The notes beneath the pieces were generated by a model. The model saw only the letters and a program-made list of their open reading frames with translations, was not told the DNA's origin and did no database searches. A DNA stretch of 64,000 nt from Cognatundibacterium jejuense (GTDB taxonomy: Bacteria > Pseudomonadota > Gammaproteobacteria > Burkholderiales > Burkholderiaceae_D), in the NCBI RefSeq assembly GCF_014284255.1, contig NZ_JACOFV010000001.1:124001-188000 (forward strand), read 5' to 3'. The position numbers and the translations under genes are program-made. Positions 44,239-55,791 of the stretch are shown piece by piece. The stretch's first letter is position 1. Each line of letters begins with the position of its first letter.

Positions 44239-47200
44239 GTGAAAAATCTGGTGGCTTTAATTTATCTAAATGGGCTTTAGAGCATATACCACTCACGCGC
44301 TATTTGATGGTGGCGCTGTTATTGGGTGGAATATTTAGTTATGGTCATTTAGGGCAGGATGAAGATCCGCCATTCACGTTTCGCGCGATGGTGGTAAAAG
44401 CCATATGGCCAGGTGCGACCGCATTGCAAATGGCAGATCAGGTGACAGATAAGCTGGAAAAAAAGCTTCAGGAGACGCCCTATATAGACCGCATTCGTAG
44501 CTACTCAAAGCCAGGCGAAACCTTAATTACGCTGGAATTGCGAGAGTCAACCCCACCCAAGGAAGTGCAGCAGGCCTGGTATCAGGTACGCAAAAAAATT
44601 GGCGATATTCGTAGTACGCTACCGCCAGGGGTTATTGGGCCGATTTTTAATGATGAGTTTGGCGATACCTACGGTTCAATCTTTGCCTTATCAGGCGATG
44701 GATTCACGTATGAGCAAGTGAAGGAGTATGCCGATTTTGTACGTCAGCAATTCTTGCGCATCCCTATGGTATCGAAGGTCGAGTTATTCGGTGTTCAGGA
44801 TGAAAAGGTCAATATCGAATTTTCGCAAAAGAAATTCTCGCAATTGGGTATTTCGTTTGATGCCATCGTATCTCAAATTGGTTCGCAAAATGGTATTGAA
44901 GCTACCGGTATATTGACCACCTCATCCAGTGATTTGCAGGTCAGGATTTCTGGCGCCTTAATGGCGGTGAAAGATCTGGAAAATCTGCAACTGCGTGCCA
45001 ACGGGACGACTTTCCGATTGGGTGATTTTGCAACCGTAAAGCGTGAATATCAAAATCCGCCGCATGACAAAATGCGTTTCAACGGAAAGGATGTTGTTGG
45101 TCTTGGTATCTCCATGGAAAAAGGTGGAAATATCGTTGAGTTGGGTAAGAATTTACAAGCTACCGTGGCGCTCGTTAAAGCGAAATTGCCAGTCGGCATA
45201 CAACTGGAACAGGTTACTAATCAGCCTGATGCGGTCAAGGCCTCAGTGGGTGAATTCATTCATACTTTAATTGAGGCTGTTGTCATTGTTTTGGCGGTAA
45301 GTTTTCTGGCTTTAGGTTTGCATACCAAGCCATTCCGTCTGGATGTCTGGCCTGGCCTCGTGGTCGGTTTAACCATCCCTTTGGTATTGGCGATTACGTT
45401 TTTGTTTATGCACATTTTAGAGATTGATTTGCATAAGATCTCTCTGGGTGCTTTGATTATTGCGCTTGGTTTGTTGGTGGATGATGCCATTATTGCGGTT
45501 GAAATGATGGTGCGCAAAATGGAAGAGGGCTTTTCTCGTTTTGACGCGGCAACTTTTGCTTATACATCGACGGCAATGCCGATGTTGACTGGCACGTTGA
45601 TTACTGCAGCCGGATTTTTGCCAATTGGTTTGGCGAAATCTGCGGCTGGTGAATATACCTTTTCTATGTTCTCGGTCAATGCGCTGGCATTGCTGATCTC
45701 TTGGTTTGCAGCGGTTTTATTTACGCCTTACCTTGGTTATTTGTTATTGAAAGTGAAGCCGCATGCCGAAGGTGGTGAGCCCCATGAATTGTTTGATACG
45801 CCATTTTACAGTCGCTTCCGCACCGTGGTGTCGTGGTGTGTTGAGTGGCGCAAAACAACGATAGTGATTACGCTGGGTATTTTTGGTCTGGGTGTGTTTG
45901 GTTTTAAATTTATCGAACAACAATTTTTCCCGGATTCCAGTCGGCCAGAATTGATGGTGGAGATGTGGCTTCCTGAAGGCTCATCATTTAAGGCGACCGA
46001 GACGCAAACGAAGAAATTTGAAGCCTTCATTCAAAAGCAGGACGGGGTGGAAAGCGTTACTAGTTATGTTGGTAATGGTAGTCCTCGTTTCTATTTGCCA
46101 CTCGATCAAATTTTGCCGCAAACCAATGTGACGCAAGTCGTGGTGTTGGCGAAAGATTTGAAGGCTCGAGAACAATTGCGATTAAAAATCACGCATATAT
46201 TCAAAGTTGATTTTCCTGAGGTGCGTGGTCGAGTTAAGTTGTTGCCAAACGGCCCCCCAGTTCCGTATCCGGTGCAGTTCCGCGTTACTGGATTGGATGT
46301 CGCAGGTGTGCGTGCCATTGCTGACCAGGTCAAACAGGTAATGCGTACCAATCCCAATACGGTGGGTGTTAACGATAACTGGAATGAATCGGTCAAGGTC
46401 GTGCGTATCGATCTCGACCAGGATAAGTTGCGCGCACTTGGTGTTACTTCTCAAACCGTGATGCGGGCGGCAAATACCATTTTGACTGGTACCACAGTTG
46501 GTCAATTCCGCGATGGTAATAAATTGATTGATATGGTTGTGCGTCAGCCAATTGATGAGCGTTCAACGATTGAGGCACTTAGCAATGCGAACATGCCGAC
46601 AGCTAATGGTAAATCGGTGCCCTTGTCGCAATTGGCGACCATTAAAATGGTGTGGGAGCCTGGTGTGGTCTGGCGTGAGCGCAGGGAGTGGGCGGTGACT
46701 GTGCAGTCGGATGTGGTTGATGGTATTCAGGGTCCGACCGTCTCCGCTCAGATCATGCCTCATCTAAGTAAAATTATTGCGAATTTGCCCCCCGGATATA
46801 AAGTTGAATTGGCCGGCGCTGCTGCCGATAGCGGCAAGGCGCAAGATTCTATCGCTGCAAATGTGCCTTTGGTGATCTTCATTATTTTCACTTTGCTGAT
46901 GCTGCAATTGCATAGCTTCTCAAGATCTTTGCTGGTCTTTTTGACTGGGCCCCTGGGTGTTGCTGGTGCAGCAATGGCATTATTGATTTTGCAGCGGCCA
47001 TTTGGTTTCGTTGCGCAATTAGGTGTCATTGCCTTGTTCGGTATGATTATTCGCAATTCCGTCATTTTGATTGATCAAATTGAGCATGATATTGGTGCTG
47101 GCGTTGATCCTTGGAATGCGGTAGTTGAGTCTGCGGTAAGACGTTTCCGTCCAATTATTCTGACGGCAGCGGCAGCCGTATTGGCGATGATACCGTTGTC

Positions 47201-47336
47201 GCGCTCTGTGTTTTGGGGGCCGATGGCGGTGGCGATTATGGGGGGCTTAATTATTGCGACTGGTTTAACTTTGTTATTTTTGCCAGCTTTGTATGCCGCT
47301 TGGTTTAAAGTGAAAAAGGGTGGGCATTCAATCTAG
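44235..47336 (+). CDS. RND family efflux pump, inner-membrane subunit
   Basis: 1033 residues, full length. Resembles the VexH/MexK-like branch of hydrophobe/amphiphile exporters rather than AcrB: N-terminal LTRYLMVALLLGGIFSYGHLGQDEDPPFTFR. TM4 carries the proton-relay DD (GLLVDDAIIAVEMM). Two large periplasmic loops and 12 membrane segments. Substrates unknown. Translationally coupled to the adaptor. Confidence 0.92.
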   Translation: MSEKSGGFNLSKWALEHIPLTRYLMVALLLGGIFSYGHLGQDEDPPFTFRAMVVKAIWPGATALQMADQVTDKLEKKLQETPYIDRIRSYSKPGETLITLELRESTPPKEVQQAWYQVRKKIGDIRSTLPPGVIGPIFNDEFGDTYGSIFALSGDGFTYEQVKEYADFVRQQFLRIPMVSKVELFGVQDEKVNIEFSQKKFSQLGISFDAIVSQIGSQNGIEATGILTTSSSDLQVRISGALMAVKDLENLQLRANGTTFRLGDFATVKREYQNPPHDKMRFNGKDVVGLGISMEKGGNIVELGKNLQATVALVKAKLPVGIQLEQVTNQPDAVKASVGEFIHTLIEAVVIVLAVSFLALGLHTKPFRLDVWPGLVVGLTIPLVLAITFLFMHILEIDLHKISLGALIIALGLLVDDAIIAVEMMVRKMEEGFSRFDAATFAYTSTAMPMLTGTLITAAGFLPIGLAKSAAGEYTFSMFSVNALALLISWFAAVLFTPYLGYLLLKVKPHAEGGEPHELFDTPFYSRFRTVVSWCVEWRKTTIVITLGIFGLGVFGFKFIEQQFFPDSSRPELMVEMWLPEGSSFKATETQTKKFEAFIQKQDGVESVTSYVGNGSPRFYLPLDQILPQTNVTQVVVLAKDLKAREQLRLKITHIFKVDFPEVRGRVKLLPNGPPVPYPVQFRVTGLDVAGVRAIADQVKQVMRTNPNTVGVNDNWNESVKVVRIDLDQDKLRALGVTSQTVMRAANTILTGTTVGQFRDGNKLIDMVVRQPIDERSTIEALSNANMPTANGKSVPLSQLATIKMVWEPGVVWRERREWAVTVQSDVVDGIQGPTVSAQIMPHLSKIIANLPPGYKVELAGAAADSGKAQDSIAANVPLVIFIIFTLLMLQLHSFSRSLLVFLTGPLGVAGAAMALLILQRPFGFVAQLGVIALFGMIIRNSVILIDQIEHDIGAGVDPWNAVVESAVRRFRPIILTAAAAVLAMIPLSRSVFWGPMAVAIMGGLIIATGLTLLFLPALYAAWFKVKKGGHSI

Positions 47337-47511
47337 TTGGCTTGAATTCCAATGTGTTGCTTTCATGTTAAGCGCAGATCGAATACTTCAAAATCAGTCA
47401 TTTATGAAAATTTTGGAGTATTTCTTAAAAAGCGTTAAAAAAATAAGACATATTGATTCAAAATCCAGTAGAATATCGGGCTGGAGTTGTAATGCCACAT
47501 GCATAAGTTTC

Positions 47512-47546
47512 GGGCGACGATAGATGTTCGGGTCGCCCTTTGCTTT
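47512..47546 (+). terminator. Terminator-like hairpin after the RND operon
   Basis: GGGCGAC and GTCGCCC with a 13-base loop, then TTTGCTTTT. About 175 bases after the pump stop, so it may end that operon. Confidence 0.6.
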
Positions 47547-47556
47547 TGTACCGGCC

Positions 47557-47584
47557 TTGTCGTATGTATGCCGGTATGTAACAT
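47557..47584 (+). promoter_or_regulatory. Candidate sigma70 promoter of tRNA-Leu
   Basis: TTGTCG (47557-47562), 16-base spacer, TAACAT (47579-47584), with the tRNA starting 10 bases downstream. Confidence 0.5.
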
Positions 47585-47593
47585 ACTCATCCC

Positions 47594-47680
47594 GCGAGGA
47601 TGGCGAAATTGGTAGACGCACCAGGTTTAGGTCCTGACGCCAGCAATGGTGTGGGGGTTCGAGTCCCCCTCCTCGCACCA
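47594..47680 (+). tRNA. tRNA-Leu (anticodon UAG)
   Basis: 87 bases with encoded CCA. Acceptor GCGAGGA / TCCTCGC, anticodon loop TTTAGGT (TAG), class II variable arm, T-arm GGTTCGAGTCC. It lies 28 bases before tig, a usual position in betaproteobacteria. Confidence 0.95.
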
Positions 47681-47708
47681 CAGAATTTTTACTATTTGGA
47701 CGATTTTC

Positions 47709-49058
47709 ATGGCAACTGCAGTCGAAACTTTAGATAAATTGGAGCGCCGCCTCACGATTTCTTTTCCAATCGCTGATGTGAAATCAGAAGTTGAAAAGCG
47801 TTTGAAGGTACGTGCACGTACAGCAAAAGCACCAGGCTTCCGCCCAGGCAAAGTGCCAATGAAAATGGTCGCTGCGCAATACGGCTATCAAGTCGAAAAT
47901 GAAGTGTTGAATGATAAAGTTGGTCAGGCATTTGCTGCTGCGGCTAACGAAAACAACCTGCGTGTAGCGGGTTATCCTAGTATAGAGCCAAGCGCAAACG
48001 AAGGCGTAGCTGAAGGCACTTTGGCTTTCAATGCAACTTTTGAAGTGTATCCAGAAATCGTTGTTGGCGATTTGTCGGCTGCTGAAGTTGAGCAAGTTAA
48101 GTCAGAAGTGACTGATGCCGAAATCGACAAAACGATCGACATTCTGCGTAAGCAACGTGTACATTTCCACGTTAAAGGCGAAGAGGGTGCGCACGGTAAT
48201 GGCGGTGCAGATCAATCTGCTCAAAATGGCGATCGCGCTACAGTTGATTTCGTCGGTAAAATCGACGGTGTTGAGTTTCCTGGTGGTAAAGCTGAAGGTT
48301 TTGCTTTTGTATTGGGCGAAGGCCGTATGTTGCCAGAATTTGAAGTGGCAACCATCGGTTTGAAAGCTGGCGAATCGAAAACATTCCCATTGTCGTTCCC
48401 AGAAGACTATCACGGTAAAGACGTAGCTGGTAAAACTGCTGAATTTACAATTACTCTGACAAAGTTAGAGTGGGCACATTTGCCAGAAGTTGACGCTGAA
48501 TTTGCAAAAATGCTCGGCGTTGAAGATGGCGATTTGGTTAAAATGCGCGCCGATATCAAGGAAAACCTTGAGCGTGAAGTAAAAGGTCGTGTTAAAGCTA
48601 AGACTAAAGAAAGCGTCATGGACGCGTTGGTAAAGGCAGTTGCTTTTGACGTGCCAAAAACTTTGGTTGCGCAAGATGGTGAGCGTCTGGCTGAAATGAC
48701 TCGTCAAGATATGGCTCAACGTGGTATGAACGTCAAAGACGTACCATTCCCGACCGAACTGTTTGCGGCACAAGCTGAGCGCCGCGTTCGTCTGGGTCTG
48801 ATCCTGGCTGAATTGGTGAAGGCAAACAATTTGCAAGCAACTGCAGATCAAATCAAAGCGCAAGTTGAAGATTTTGCTCAAAGCTACGAAGATCCACAAC
48901 AAGTTGTAAAATACTACTACAGTGATCGTAATCGTCTGGCTGAAGTTGAAGCCCTTGTATTAGAAGAAAACGTCGTTAACTATGTGTTGGGCAAATCAAA
49001 AGTGACAGAAAAAGTTCTGCCATTTGATGAGTTAATGGGTAATAACGCACAAGCTTAA
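47709..49058 (+). CDS. tig: Trigger factor
   Basis: 449 residues from ATG 47709; the upstream frame runs through the tRNA and is not used. Ribosome-binding tail motif [12 protein letters not shown] near residue 40 (variant of GFRxGKxP), FKBP-like peptidyl-prolyl isomerase domain (about 160-245), C-terminal chaperone domain. Ribosome-bound folding factor. 18 bp precede clpP. Confidence 0.97.
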   Translation: MATAVETLDKLERRLTISFPIADVKSEVEKRLKVRARTAKAPGFRPGKVPMKMVAAQYGYQVENEVLNDKVGQAFAAAANENNLRVAGYPSIEPSANEGVAEGTLAFNATFEVYPEIVVGDLSAAEVEQVKSEVTDAEIDKTIDILRKQRVHFHVKGEEGAHGNGGADQSAQNGDRATVDFVGKIDGVEFPGGKAEGFAFVLGEGRMLPEFEVATIGLKAGESKTFPLSFPEDYHGKDVAGKTAEFTITLTKLEWAHLPEVDAEFAKMLGVEDGDLVKMRADIKENLEREVKGRVKAKTKESVMDALVKAVAFDVPKTLVAQDGERLAEMTRQDMAQRGMNVKDVPFPTELFAAQAERRVRLGLILAELVKANNLQATADQIKAQVEDFAQSYEDPQQVVKYYYSDRNRLAEVEALVLEENVVNYVLGKSKVTEKVLPFDELMGNNAQA

Positions 49059-49076
49059 GTTTAAAAAGGAAAACAC

Positions 49077-49703
49077 ATGACAGGCATCATCCGTAATTCG
49101 GCGTTGGATACAAATATGCTGGGCATGGTGCCTATGGTGATAGAGCAGAGTGGGCGTGGTGAACGCTCTTATGACATCTATTCCCGTCTCTTGAAAGAGC
49201 GTGTGGTTTTTCTGGTTGGTCCGGTCAATGATCAAACGGCAAATCTGGTGGTAGCTCAGTTGTTGTTCCTTGAGAGCGAAAACCCAGACAAAGATATTGC
49301 TTTGTACATTAATTCTCCTGGTGGTTCAGTTTCTGCTGGCATGGCGATTTACGATACGATGCAATTTATCAAGCCAGATGTATCAACGCTGTGTACTGGC
49401 TTAGCGGCTTCGATGGGTGCATTTTTGTTGGCTTCTGGTGCGAAAGGCAAGCGTTTTTCGTTGCCTAACTCTCGTATCATGATCCATCAGCCACTTGGTG
49501 GAGCGCAAGGTCAGGCATCTGATATTGAAATTCAGGCACGCGAAATTTTGTATTTGCGTGAACGTCTGAATGGTATTCTGGCTGAAAAAACTGGTCGTAG
49601 TCTTGACCAGATAGCAAAAGATACTGATCGTGATAATTTCATGTCAGCAGATGCAGCAGTTGAATACGGTTTGATTGATAAGGTGCTGACTCATCGCGCT
49701 TAA
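49077..49703 (+). CDS. clpP: ATP-dependent Clp protease proteolytic subunit
   Basis: 208 residues. Catalytic Ser in [11 protein letters not shown], His in [11 protein letters not shown] and an Asp later in the protein. Forms the tetradecameric barrel used by ClpX. AAAGGA is a few bases before the ATG. Confidence 0.97.
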   Translation: MTGIIRNSALDTNMLGMVPMVIEQSGRGERSYDIYSRLLKERVVFLVGPVNDQTANLVVAQLLFLESENPDKDIALYINSPGGSVSAGMAIYDTMQFIKPDVSTLCTGLAASMGAFLLASGAKGKRFSLPNSRIMIHQPLGGAQGQASDIEIQAREILYLRERLNGILAEKTGRSLDQIAKDTDRDNFMSADAAVEYGLIDKVLTHRA

Positions 49704-49720
49704 TTGCTCAGAATTGGATG

Positions 49721-49754
49721 AACGCCCGCTCCTGAACAGGTCGGGCGTTTTTTT
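49721..49754 (+). terminator. Intrinsic terminator between clpP and clpX
   Basis: AACGCCCG and CGGGCGTT with T-run, so clpX may have its own promoter. Confidence 0.85.
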
Positions 49755-49876
49755 ATTCGTTTCTATTATTTGGGAATTGTTTGCAAACTTAGTTCATGCA
49801 ATGACTAAAATTGTTTTTGCAGGTAATATGCTTTCCATTCCGATCTAATTCATTTTGTTTTTTTCATATTCGCACT

Positions 49877-51142
49877 ATGCCCGATAAAAAATCCTCCAGT
49901 GGTGAAAAGCTGCTCTATTGCTCCTTCTGTGGCAAGAGTCAACATGAGGTTAAAAAGCTGATTGCAGGGCCTTCAGTCTTTATTTGCGATGAGTGCATAG
50001 ACTTATGTAACGATATCATTCGCGATGAAGTGTCTGAAATTGACAATATTGCCAGTGCAAAGACAGAGTTACCAACCCCGCAAGAAATTACCGATTTGCT
50101 GGATCAATATGTTATCGGTCAGGTCAATGCGAAGCGTATTCTTGCCGTCGCCGTGTATAACCACTACAAGCGCCTTAAGCATTTGGGTAAAAAAGACGAC
50201 GTGGAATTGGCTAAAAGTAATATCTTGCTGGTAGGTCCTACTGGTTCAGGTAAAACCTTGCTGGCGCAAACTCTGGCCAGAATGCTGAACGTACCGTTCG
50301 TGATCGCCGATGCAACCACGCTGACTGAAGCTGGTTATGTGGGTGAGGACGTAGAAAACATCATTCAGAAATTGCTGCAAAACTGCAATTATGAAGTTGA
50401 GCGTGCCCAAAAGGGTATTGTTTATATTGATGAAATTGATAAAATTTCACGTAAATCTGACAATCCATCAATTACTCGTGACGTTTCAGGTGAGGGCGTG
50501 CAGCAAGCCCTGCTGAAATTGGTTGAAGGTACGATGGCGTCTGTGCCGCCACAAGGTGGCCGTAAGCACCCAAATCAAGATTTTATTCAGATTGATACCA
50601 CCAACATCATGTTTATCTGTGGTGGCGCGTTTGATGGCTTGGCGAAGATCATTTCTGATCGCTCAGAGCGTAGTAGCATAGGCTTCTCTGCAAGTGTGAA
50701 GAGCCAGACTGAGAAAAGTGCAAGTCAAGTCATGCAAGATGCAGAGCCGCAAGATTTGATTAAGTTTGGTCTGATCCCCGAATTGGTTGGCCGTTTGCCA
50801 GTGATTGCCACTTTGAACGAATTAGACGAGGCAGCCTTGATCCAGATTTTGGTCGAGCCAAAAAATGCCCTGATTAAGCAATATGCCAAATTGCTTGAGA
50901 TGGAAGGTACTGAATTGGAAATCCGTCCGGCGGCGTTGCAGGCGATTGCTAAGAAGGCGATTGCGCGTAAGACTGGCGCGCGCGGTTTGCGTTCTATTCT
51001 TGAGCATGCCTTGTTAGACGTCATGTACGATTTGCCTAGTCATCAAAACGTTGAAAAGGTCGTCATCGACGAAGGCACTATTTCAAACGGTGCTAAGCCA
51101 TTGTTGATCTATCAAGATAAGCCAAAGGTATCCGGCGCGTAA
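49877..51142 (+). CDS. clpX: ATP-dependent Clp protease ATP-binding subunit ClpX
   Basis: 421 residues from ATG 49877; the longer frame has no ribosome-binding site. N-terminal zinc finger CSFCGKSQ...CDECIDLC, Walker [12 protein letters not shown], Walker B IDEIDK, sensor 2 GARGLR and the ClpP-contact loop region IGFSA. AAA+ unfoldase. Confidence 0.97.
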   Translation: MPDKKSSSGEKLLYCSFCGKSQHEVKKLIAGPSVFICDECIDLCNDIIRDEVSEIDNIASAKTELPTPQEITDLLDQYVIGQVNAKRILAVAVYNHYKRLKHLGKKDDVELAKSNILLVGPTGSGKTLLAQTLARMLNVPFVIADATTLTEAGYVGEDVENIIQKLLQNCNYEVERAQKGIVYIDEIDKISRKSDNPSITRDVSGEGVQQALLKLVEGTMASVPPQGGRKHPNQDFIQIDTTNIMFICGGAFDGLAKIISDRSERSSIGFSASVKSQTEKSASQVMQDAEPQDLIKFGLIPELVGRLPVIATLNELDEAALIQILVEPKNALIKQYAKLLEMEGTELEIRPAALQAIAKKAIARKTGARGLRSILEHALLDVMYDLPSHQNVEKVVIDEGTISNGAKPLLIYQDKPKVSGA

Positions 51143-51170
51143 TTGTTGGCCGAGATCACTTAAATTTGTT

Positions 51171-51200
51171 AAAAAAAGGGGAATATTCCCCTTTTTTTTA
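51171..51200 (+). terminator. Terminator after clpX
   Basis: AAAAAGGGGAATATTCCCCTTTTT, a perfect hairpin with T-run. Confidence 0.88.
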
Positions 51201-51209
51201 TGGTTATTG

Positions 51210-51230
51210 TGCGATTTAATTTGAATCGCA
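51210..51230. promoter_or_regulatory. Small inverted repeat in the lon upstream region
   Basis: TGCGATT, 7 bases, AATCGCA. It lies 151 bp before lon. Lon is heat-regulated in many bacteria, but I see no convincing sigma32 elements. Confidence 0.3.
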
Positions 51231-51381
51231 GTAGAATAAACTCAAATAAATTATAGCTTCAATCGCAAAGCTACCCGGAGATCCCCTCTGCGTGGCTTTT
51301 TTTATTGTTTTTCCAAAAGATGGGCTTGTGTTTTAGCCTTGTGCGCCAACATTAACAACTAGTATTTACGAAAGGTGCGCC

Positions 51382-53790
51382 ATGACGACTACTCTGAATC
51401 CCGAGCAAATCCAACTGCCTCTGCTGCCGTTGCGTGATGTGGTTGTATTCCCCCATATGGTTATTCCGCTGTTTGTCGGACGTCCAAAGTCAATTAAAGC
51501 TTTGGAAGCAGCGATGGATCAAGGTAAAAGTATTATGCTTGCTGCGCAAAAAGCAGCGGCAAAAGATGAACCATCGGCTGATGACATTTACGAAATAGGC
51601 TGTGTTGCCAATATTTTGCAAATGTTGAAATTGCCAGATGGTACGGTAAAAGTTTTAGTGGAAGGTGCGCAGCGTGCACGTATTCATAAAATTCATGACT
51701 CCGACTCACATTTCACTGCTGATTTGACGCCTGTTGCTGCGGTTGAGGAAGATGATTCCGAAGTTGAAGCAATGCGTCGTGCCATTGTTCAGCAGTTTGA
51801 TCAATACGTTAAGTTAAACAAAAAAATCCCACCAGAAATCCTGGCATCGTTATCAGGTATTGATGATGCAGGGCGTCTTGCGGACACAATTGCTGCTCAC
51901 CTACCGCTTAAGTTGGAGCAAAAGCAAGTCATTCTGGAAATTTTCAGTGTTGCCAAACGCCTTGAACACTTACTTGGTCAACTTGCGGGCGAATTGGATA
52001 TTCTGCAGGTCGAAAAGCGTATCCGTGGGCGTGTTAAGCGCCAGATGGAAAAATCGCAGCGCGAATATTATCTGAACGAGCAAGTCAAAGCGATTCAGAA
52101 AGAATTGGGCGAAGGTGAAGAGGGCGCTGATATCGATGAGCTTGAGAAAAAGATCATTGCTGCCAAAATGCCTAAAGAAGCACGTGATAAGGCTTTAAAC
52201 GAGCTTAAAAAGCTGAAAATGATGTCGCCGATGTCTGCCGAAGCAACGGTCGTACGCAACTATATCGATACCATCGTCGGTTTGCCTTGGAAGAAAAAAT
52301 CCAAGGTCAATAACGACCTCGCGAACGCCGAAAAAGTGCTTGAAGACGAGCATTATGGACTGGATAAGGTCAAAGAACGCATTCTGGAATATCTTGCAGT
52401 TCAACAACGTGTTGATAAGCTGAAAGCGCCAATCTTGTGCTTGGTTGGTCCTCCGGGTGTGGGTAAGACGTCGCTGGGTCAGTCGATCGCGCGCGCAACG
52501 AATCGCAAGTTTGTTCGTATGGCACTCGGTGGCGTACGTGATGAAGCTGAGATTCGCGGTCATCGTCGTACTTATATCGGCTCTATGCCAGGAAAAATTT
52601 TGCAAAGTCTGGCCAAGGTAGGTGTGCGCAACCCCTTATTCTTGCTCGATGAAGTTGATAAAATGGGTGCCGATTTCCGCGGTGATCCTTCTTCTGCTTT
52701 GCTGGAAGTGTTGGATCCTGAGCAAAATCACACGTTCTCGGATCACTACATTGAAGTGGATTTCGATTTGTCTGACGTAATGTTCGTGGCGACGTCGAAT
52801 TCCTACAATATCCCAGCGGCATTGCTGGATCGTATGGAAGTGATACGTTTGTCCGGTTATACAGAAGACGAAAAAACCAGCATCGCACAACGTTATTTGT
52901 TGCAAAAACAAATTAAAAATAATGGTCTGCAAGAGGCTGAGATTAGCATTGCAGAAAGTGCGATTCGCGACATCATTCGTTACTACACCCGTGAAGCAGG
53001 TGTGCGATCGCTTGAGCGTGAGATTTCCAAAATTTGCCGCAAAGTTGTGAAAATGCTTTTGCTCAAGAAGAATGAGAAAAAAGCCACAATCACTTCAAAA
53101 AATCTCGACAAATACCTCGGTGTTCGTCGTTACGATTTTGGTGTGGCAGTCAAAGAAAATCAAATCGGGCAAGTGGTTGGTCTGGCCTGGACTGAAGTGG
53201 GTGGCGATCTGTTGACGATTGAGGCTGTAGCAATGCCAGGTAAAGGTGGTGTGATACGTACCGGTACTTTGGGTGACGTAATGAAGGAATCAATCGAGGC
53301 AGCTCGTACTGTGGTTCGTAGCCGTGCTAAACGACTAGGTATCAAGGCAGATGTTTTCGAGAAAAGTGATATCCACATTCACGTCCCTGAAGGGGCAACG
53401 CCAAAAGATGGACCATCGGCTGGTATTGCGATGACCACTGCATTGGTGTCCGTGTTTACGGGTATTCCAGTTCGCGCAGATGTGGCAATGACGGGTGAGA
53501 TTACCTTGCGTGGCGAAGTATTGCCAATTGGTGGTCTCAAAGAAAAGTTGCTGGCAGCACATCGCGGCGGCATCAAAACGGTATTGATTCCAGAAGAGAA
53601 TGCAAAAGATCTGGCAGAAATACCTGATAACGTCAAAAACAAACTGGAGATCGTGCCAGTGCGTTGGATCGATAAAGTGCTCGAAATCGCTCTCGAGCGC
53701 CAACCTGAACCACTGCCGGAAACTGAAGCAGAAGTGGCGGCTGCTCCGGCGGTTGATGCAACTAAAGATTTAACGGTTGTGAAGCATTAA
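51382..53790 (+). CDS. lon: ATP-dependent protease La (Lon)
   Basis: 802 residues. N-terminal LON domain ([23 protein letters not shown]), AAA+ module with Walker [11 protein letters not shown] and Walker B-type LLDEVDKMG, and protease domain with Ser in [10 protein letters not shown] and Lys in [25 protein letters not shown] precedes the ATG. Confidence 0.98.
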   Translation: MTTTLNPEQIQLPLLPLRDVVVFPHMVIPLFVGRPKSIKALEAAMDQGKSIMLAAQKAAAKDEPSADDIYEIGCVANILQMLKLPDGTVKVLVEGAQRARIHKIHDSDSHFTADLTPVAAVEEDDSEVEAMRRAIVQQFDQYVKLNKKIPPEILASLSGIDDAGRLADTIAAHLPLKLEQKQVILEIFSVAKRLEHLLGQLAGELDILQVEKRIRGRVKRQMEKSQREYYLNEQVKAIQKELGEGEEGADIDELEKKIIAAKMPKEARDKALNELKKLKMMSPMSAEATVVRNYIDTIVGLPWKKKSKVNNDLANAEKVLEDEHYGLDKVKERILEYLAVQQRVDKLKAPILCLVGPPGVGKTSLGQSIARATNRKFVRMALGGVRDEAEIRGHRRTYIGSMPGKILQSLAKVGVRNPLFLLDEVDKMGADFRGDPSSALLEVLDPEQNHTFSDHYIEVDFDLSDVMFVATSNSYNIPAALLDRMEVIRLSGYTEDEKTSIAQRYLLQKQIKNNGLQEAEISIAESAIRDIIRYYTREAGVRSLEREISKICRKVVKMLLLKKNEKKATITSKNLDKYLGVRRYDFGVAVKENQIGQVVGLAWTEVGGDLLTIEAVAMPGKGGVIRTGTLGDVMKESIEAARTVVRSRAKRLGIKADVFEKSDIHIHVPEGATPKDGPSAGIAMTTALVSVFTGIPVRADVAMTGEITLRGEVLPIGGLKEKLLAAHRGGIKTVLIPEENAKDLAEIPDNVKNKLEIVPVRWIDKVLEIALERQPEPLPETEAEVAAAPAVDATKDLTVVKH

Positions 53791-54174
53791 TTAACCACGA
53801 ATATCTTTGTGAAGTCTAAAAGCGCCTGAATATATTTCGGGCGTTTTTATTTTCAGAATTTGTTTCTGTAACTGTGACTATTGGAAAAACTGCATCTGAG
53901 ATACATTGGGTGTTTCTAACTTATAGGGCTATCCCAACTAATCAGCAGCTTGCTGTAAGGTGATGTGCATTAGTTTAAATCCGGCGATGTTGTGTTTTTG
54001 AGTTGCACACATTTATCAGATTTTCAGTATTGATGAGTTAGATGTCGGACCGTATGCAAACATTGAGCGTCAACTATGGGTGCGCTGCCGAGTAATTAAG
54101 TTATTATATAAGCTATAAATTACGACCAACAACAGGCGGTGCCAGCAGGTGAAGTTATATCAGCCAAAGAAATC
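53791..54174. other. 384-bp gap after lon
   Basis: Holds the lon terminator at 53818-53850 (GCGCCTGAA / TTTCGGGCG with T-run). No gene or repeat recognised in the rest. Confidence 0.45.
53818..53850 (+). terminator. Intrinsic terminator of lon
   Basis: GCGCCTGAA and TTTCGGGCG with a TATA loop, then TTTTT. Confidence 0.82.
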
Positions 54175-54762
54175 ATGAATGTAAAACACGCTCTTCTTTT
54201 TGTTATGCTCTTGTTAAGCGCAGCTTATGGTAAAGCTAACGAAATTTACCAGGAAGCTTCGTCCGAAAAAAATGAGACGCCTCCGAACATTGGTTGCTCT
54301 TCGCAACCTGGTGCAAACAGGGTAATACACAAGATTTTGCTCGGCCGACATGTGGATGGGCCGTTTTTTTATCACATTTGGTCTCAGTACGTTATTATTA
54401 TTTCTCCGTCAATATTAATTCAGCATATTAAATCGCAAGTCGAAAAATATCCAAACGCTGGTTCATACTATGACTCGCTTCTTAAGAAGGTTGAAGCTGA
54501 CATGCCGATCAAGGAAGATACGCACATAGAAAAGTATCTTCTTCAAGATTCTAATGTTATTAATGAAATTCAAGACATCATATTTGGACTCTTGAGTGAG
54601 GGTAAAGTGCAAGTGCGTATTCTCACATCCGCGTCAAAAGCACCGCTTCCGTTTATTCATGCGGTAGATAATAGGGTGGGAGACTGGATTTTTCGTTCAT
54701 TTTGCACTCCAGACGGTGGTGAATTCTTCAATCACCTCTCTGGGAGCCCTACGATTAACTAG
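54175..54762 (+). CDS. Hypothetical exported protein (orphan)
   Basis: 195 residues from ATG 54175; the open frame begins at 54139. Signal peptide with core ALLFVMLLLSAAYG and cleavage near AAYGKA or GKANE. Contains Cys in NIGCSSQ and FCTPDGG, a possible disulfide. No recognised family, and its lower GC than lon and the ribosomal genes suggests later arrival. Free-standing between lon and lexA, each with its own gap of over 300 bp. Confidence 0.58.
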   Translation: MNVKHALLFVMLLLSAAYGKANEIYQEASSEKNETPPNIGCSSQPGANRVIHKILLGRHVDGPFFYHIWSQYVIIISPSILIQHIKSQVEKYPNAGSYYDSLLKKVEADMPIKEDTHIEKYLLQDSNVINEIQDIIFGLLSEGKVQVRILTSASKAPLPFIHAVDNRVGDWIFRSFCTPDGGEFFNHLSGSPTIN

Positions 54763-55093
54763 AGTTTTCAAACCTGTTGGCGTCGGCTCGTCAATATTCA
54801 CTGAGAGTCAACACCTTAACCTATTCAGGTTCGTCAACGTCAGCAACGGGTGCAACTAAGTCGGTCAACATAAAAAATTATTGTCAATTTAGCTTCCGAA
54901 GTTAGTTTGTTGAGTAGGTGTAGTACGTGCCGCAATGCTGTTTGGGTGAATTGGATGGGGTGGTGTGTCAATCTTGTGATGATCAGTATTGAACTTAGTA
55001 AATGCCGCGGAATACCGTACGTTTAATTTTAATGTGTCGAAAAATTTCCGTACGGATACTTCCGATTTGACTTGGTGTATTTTTTTTTGTGAC
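54763..55093. other. 331-bp gap downstream of lexA
   Basis: Two CCGTACG-containing sites (about 55014 and 55049) flank an AT-rich 30-bp stretch. No gene is seen. Confidence 0.4.
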
Positions 55094-55750
55094 TTAAACC
55101 CAGTTCCGCATCAAACCAACAGCTAGACCTTCCAATGAAAAATCTGCTTCATGATCACTGATTTTAATGGTGGAATAATCGGGATTTTCCGGGATTAGCT
55201 CGATTTGGTTGCCGGTTTTTTTGTAGCGTTTAACGGTGACGTCGTCCCCCAGTCTCGCGACGATAATTTGGCCATTGCGGGCGCTGTCGGCTTTTTTGAC
55301 AGCTAGTAGATCGCCATCCAGAATGCCGGCATCACGCATAGACATGCCGCGTACCTTGAGTAAAAAATCTGGTTTAGCTGAGAATAAAGCCGGGTCTACC
55401 TGGTAGCTTGCTTCTATGTGTTCGCTCGCCAAAATTGGTGAGCCCGCGGCTACACGCCCTACGAGTGGCAAGCTAAACTGTATGCTTGCAGGGTGCGGTA
55501 GGTTGAAGGATGGACCGGTGATGTGGTTCGATAATTCCGACTCTAACAGGCGTATCCCGCGCGAGGTGCCAGCGGCAATTTCTATTACGCCTTTTCTGGC
55601 GAGTGCTTGCAAATGTTCCTCTGCTGCATTGGTGGAGCGAAATCCTAGCTCAGTCGCAATTTCGGCGCGGGTCGGAGGGAAGCCGGTGTTCTGGATGGCG
55701 TCCTTGATGAGGTTCAGGATCTGCTCCTGGCGGGCGGTGAGCTTTAGCAT
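55094..55750 (-). CDS. lexA: LexA repressor
   Basis: 218 residues. N-terminal winged HTH ([17 protein letters not shown]), self-cleavage site Ala102-Gly103 in VGRVAAGSP, catalytic Ser137 in VRGMSMRD and Lys174 in VTVKRY. About 16 residues longer than E. coli LexA, mostly in the hinge before the cleavage site. Represses SOS genes and its own transcription through the two boxes upstream. Confidence 0.97.
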   Translation of the reverse strand: MLKLTARQEQILNLIKDAIQNTGFPPTRAEIATELGFRSTNAAEEHLQALARKGVIEIAAGTSRGIRLLESELSNHITGPSFNLPHPASIQFSLPLVGRVAAGSPILASEHIEASYQVDPALFSAKPDFLLKVRGMSMRDAGILDGDLLAVKKADSARNGQIIVARLGDDVTVKRYKKTGNQIELIPENPDYSTIKISDHEADFSLEGLAVGLMRNWV

Positions 55751-55774
55751 GGGATGTGCCGCGCCGTAATAGCG

Positions 55775-55790
55775 CTGTATGTATAGACAG
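55775..55790. promoter_or_regulatory. SOS box 1 of lexA
   Basis: CTGT-N8-ACAG (CTGTATGTATAGACAG), matching the LexA consensus. 24 bases upstream of the lexA start. Confidence 0.92.
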
Positions 55791-55791
55791 T

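Noticed and set aside
51259..51310. Imperfect hairpin after clpX (AAAGC...GGCTTT)
   Set aside because: Arms pair poorly; the stronger terminator lies just upstream.
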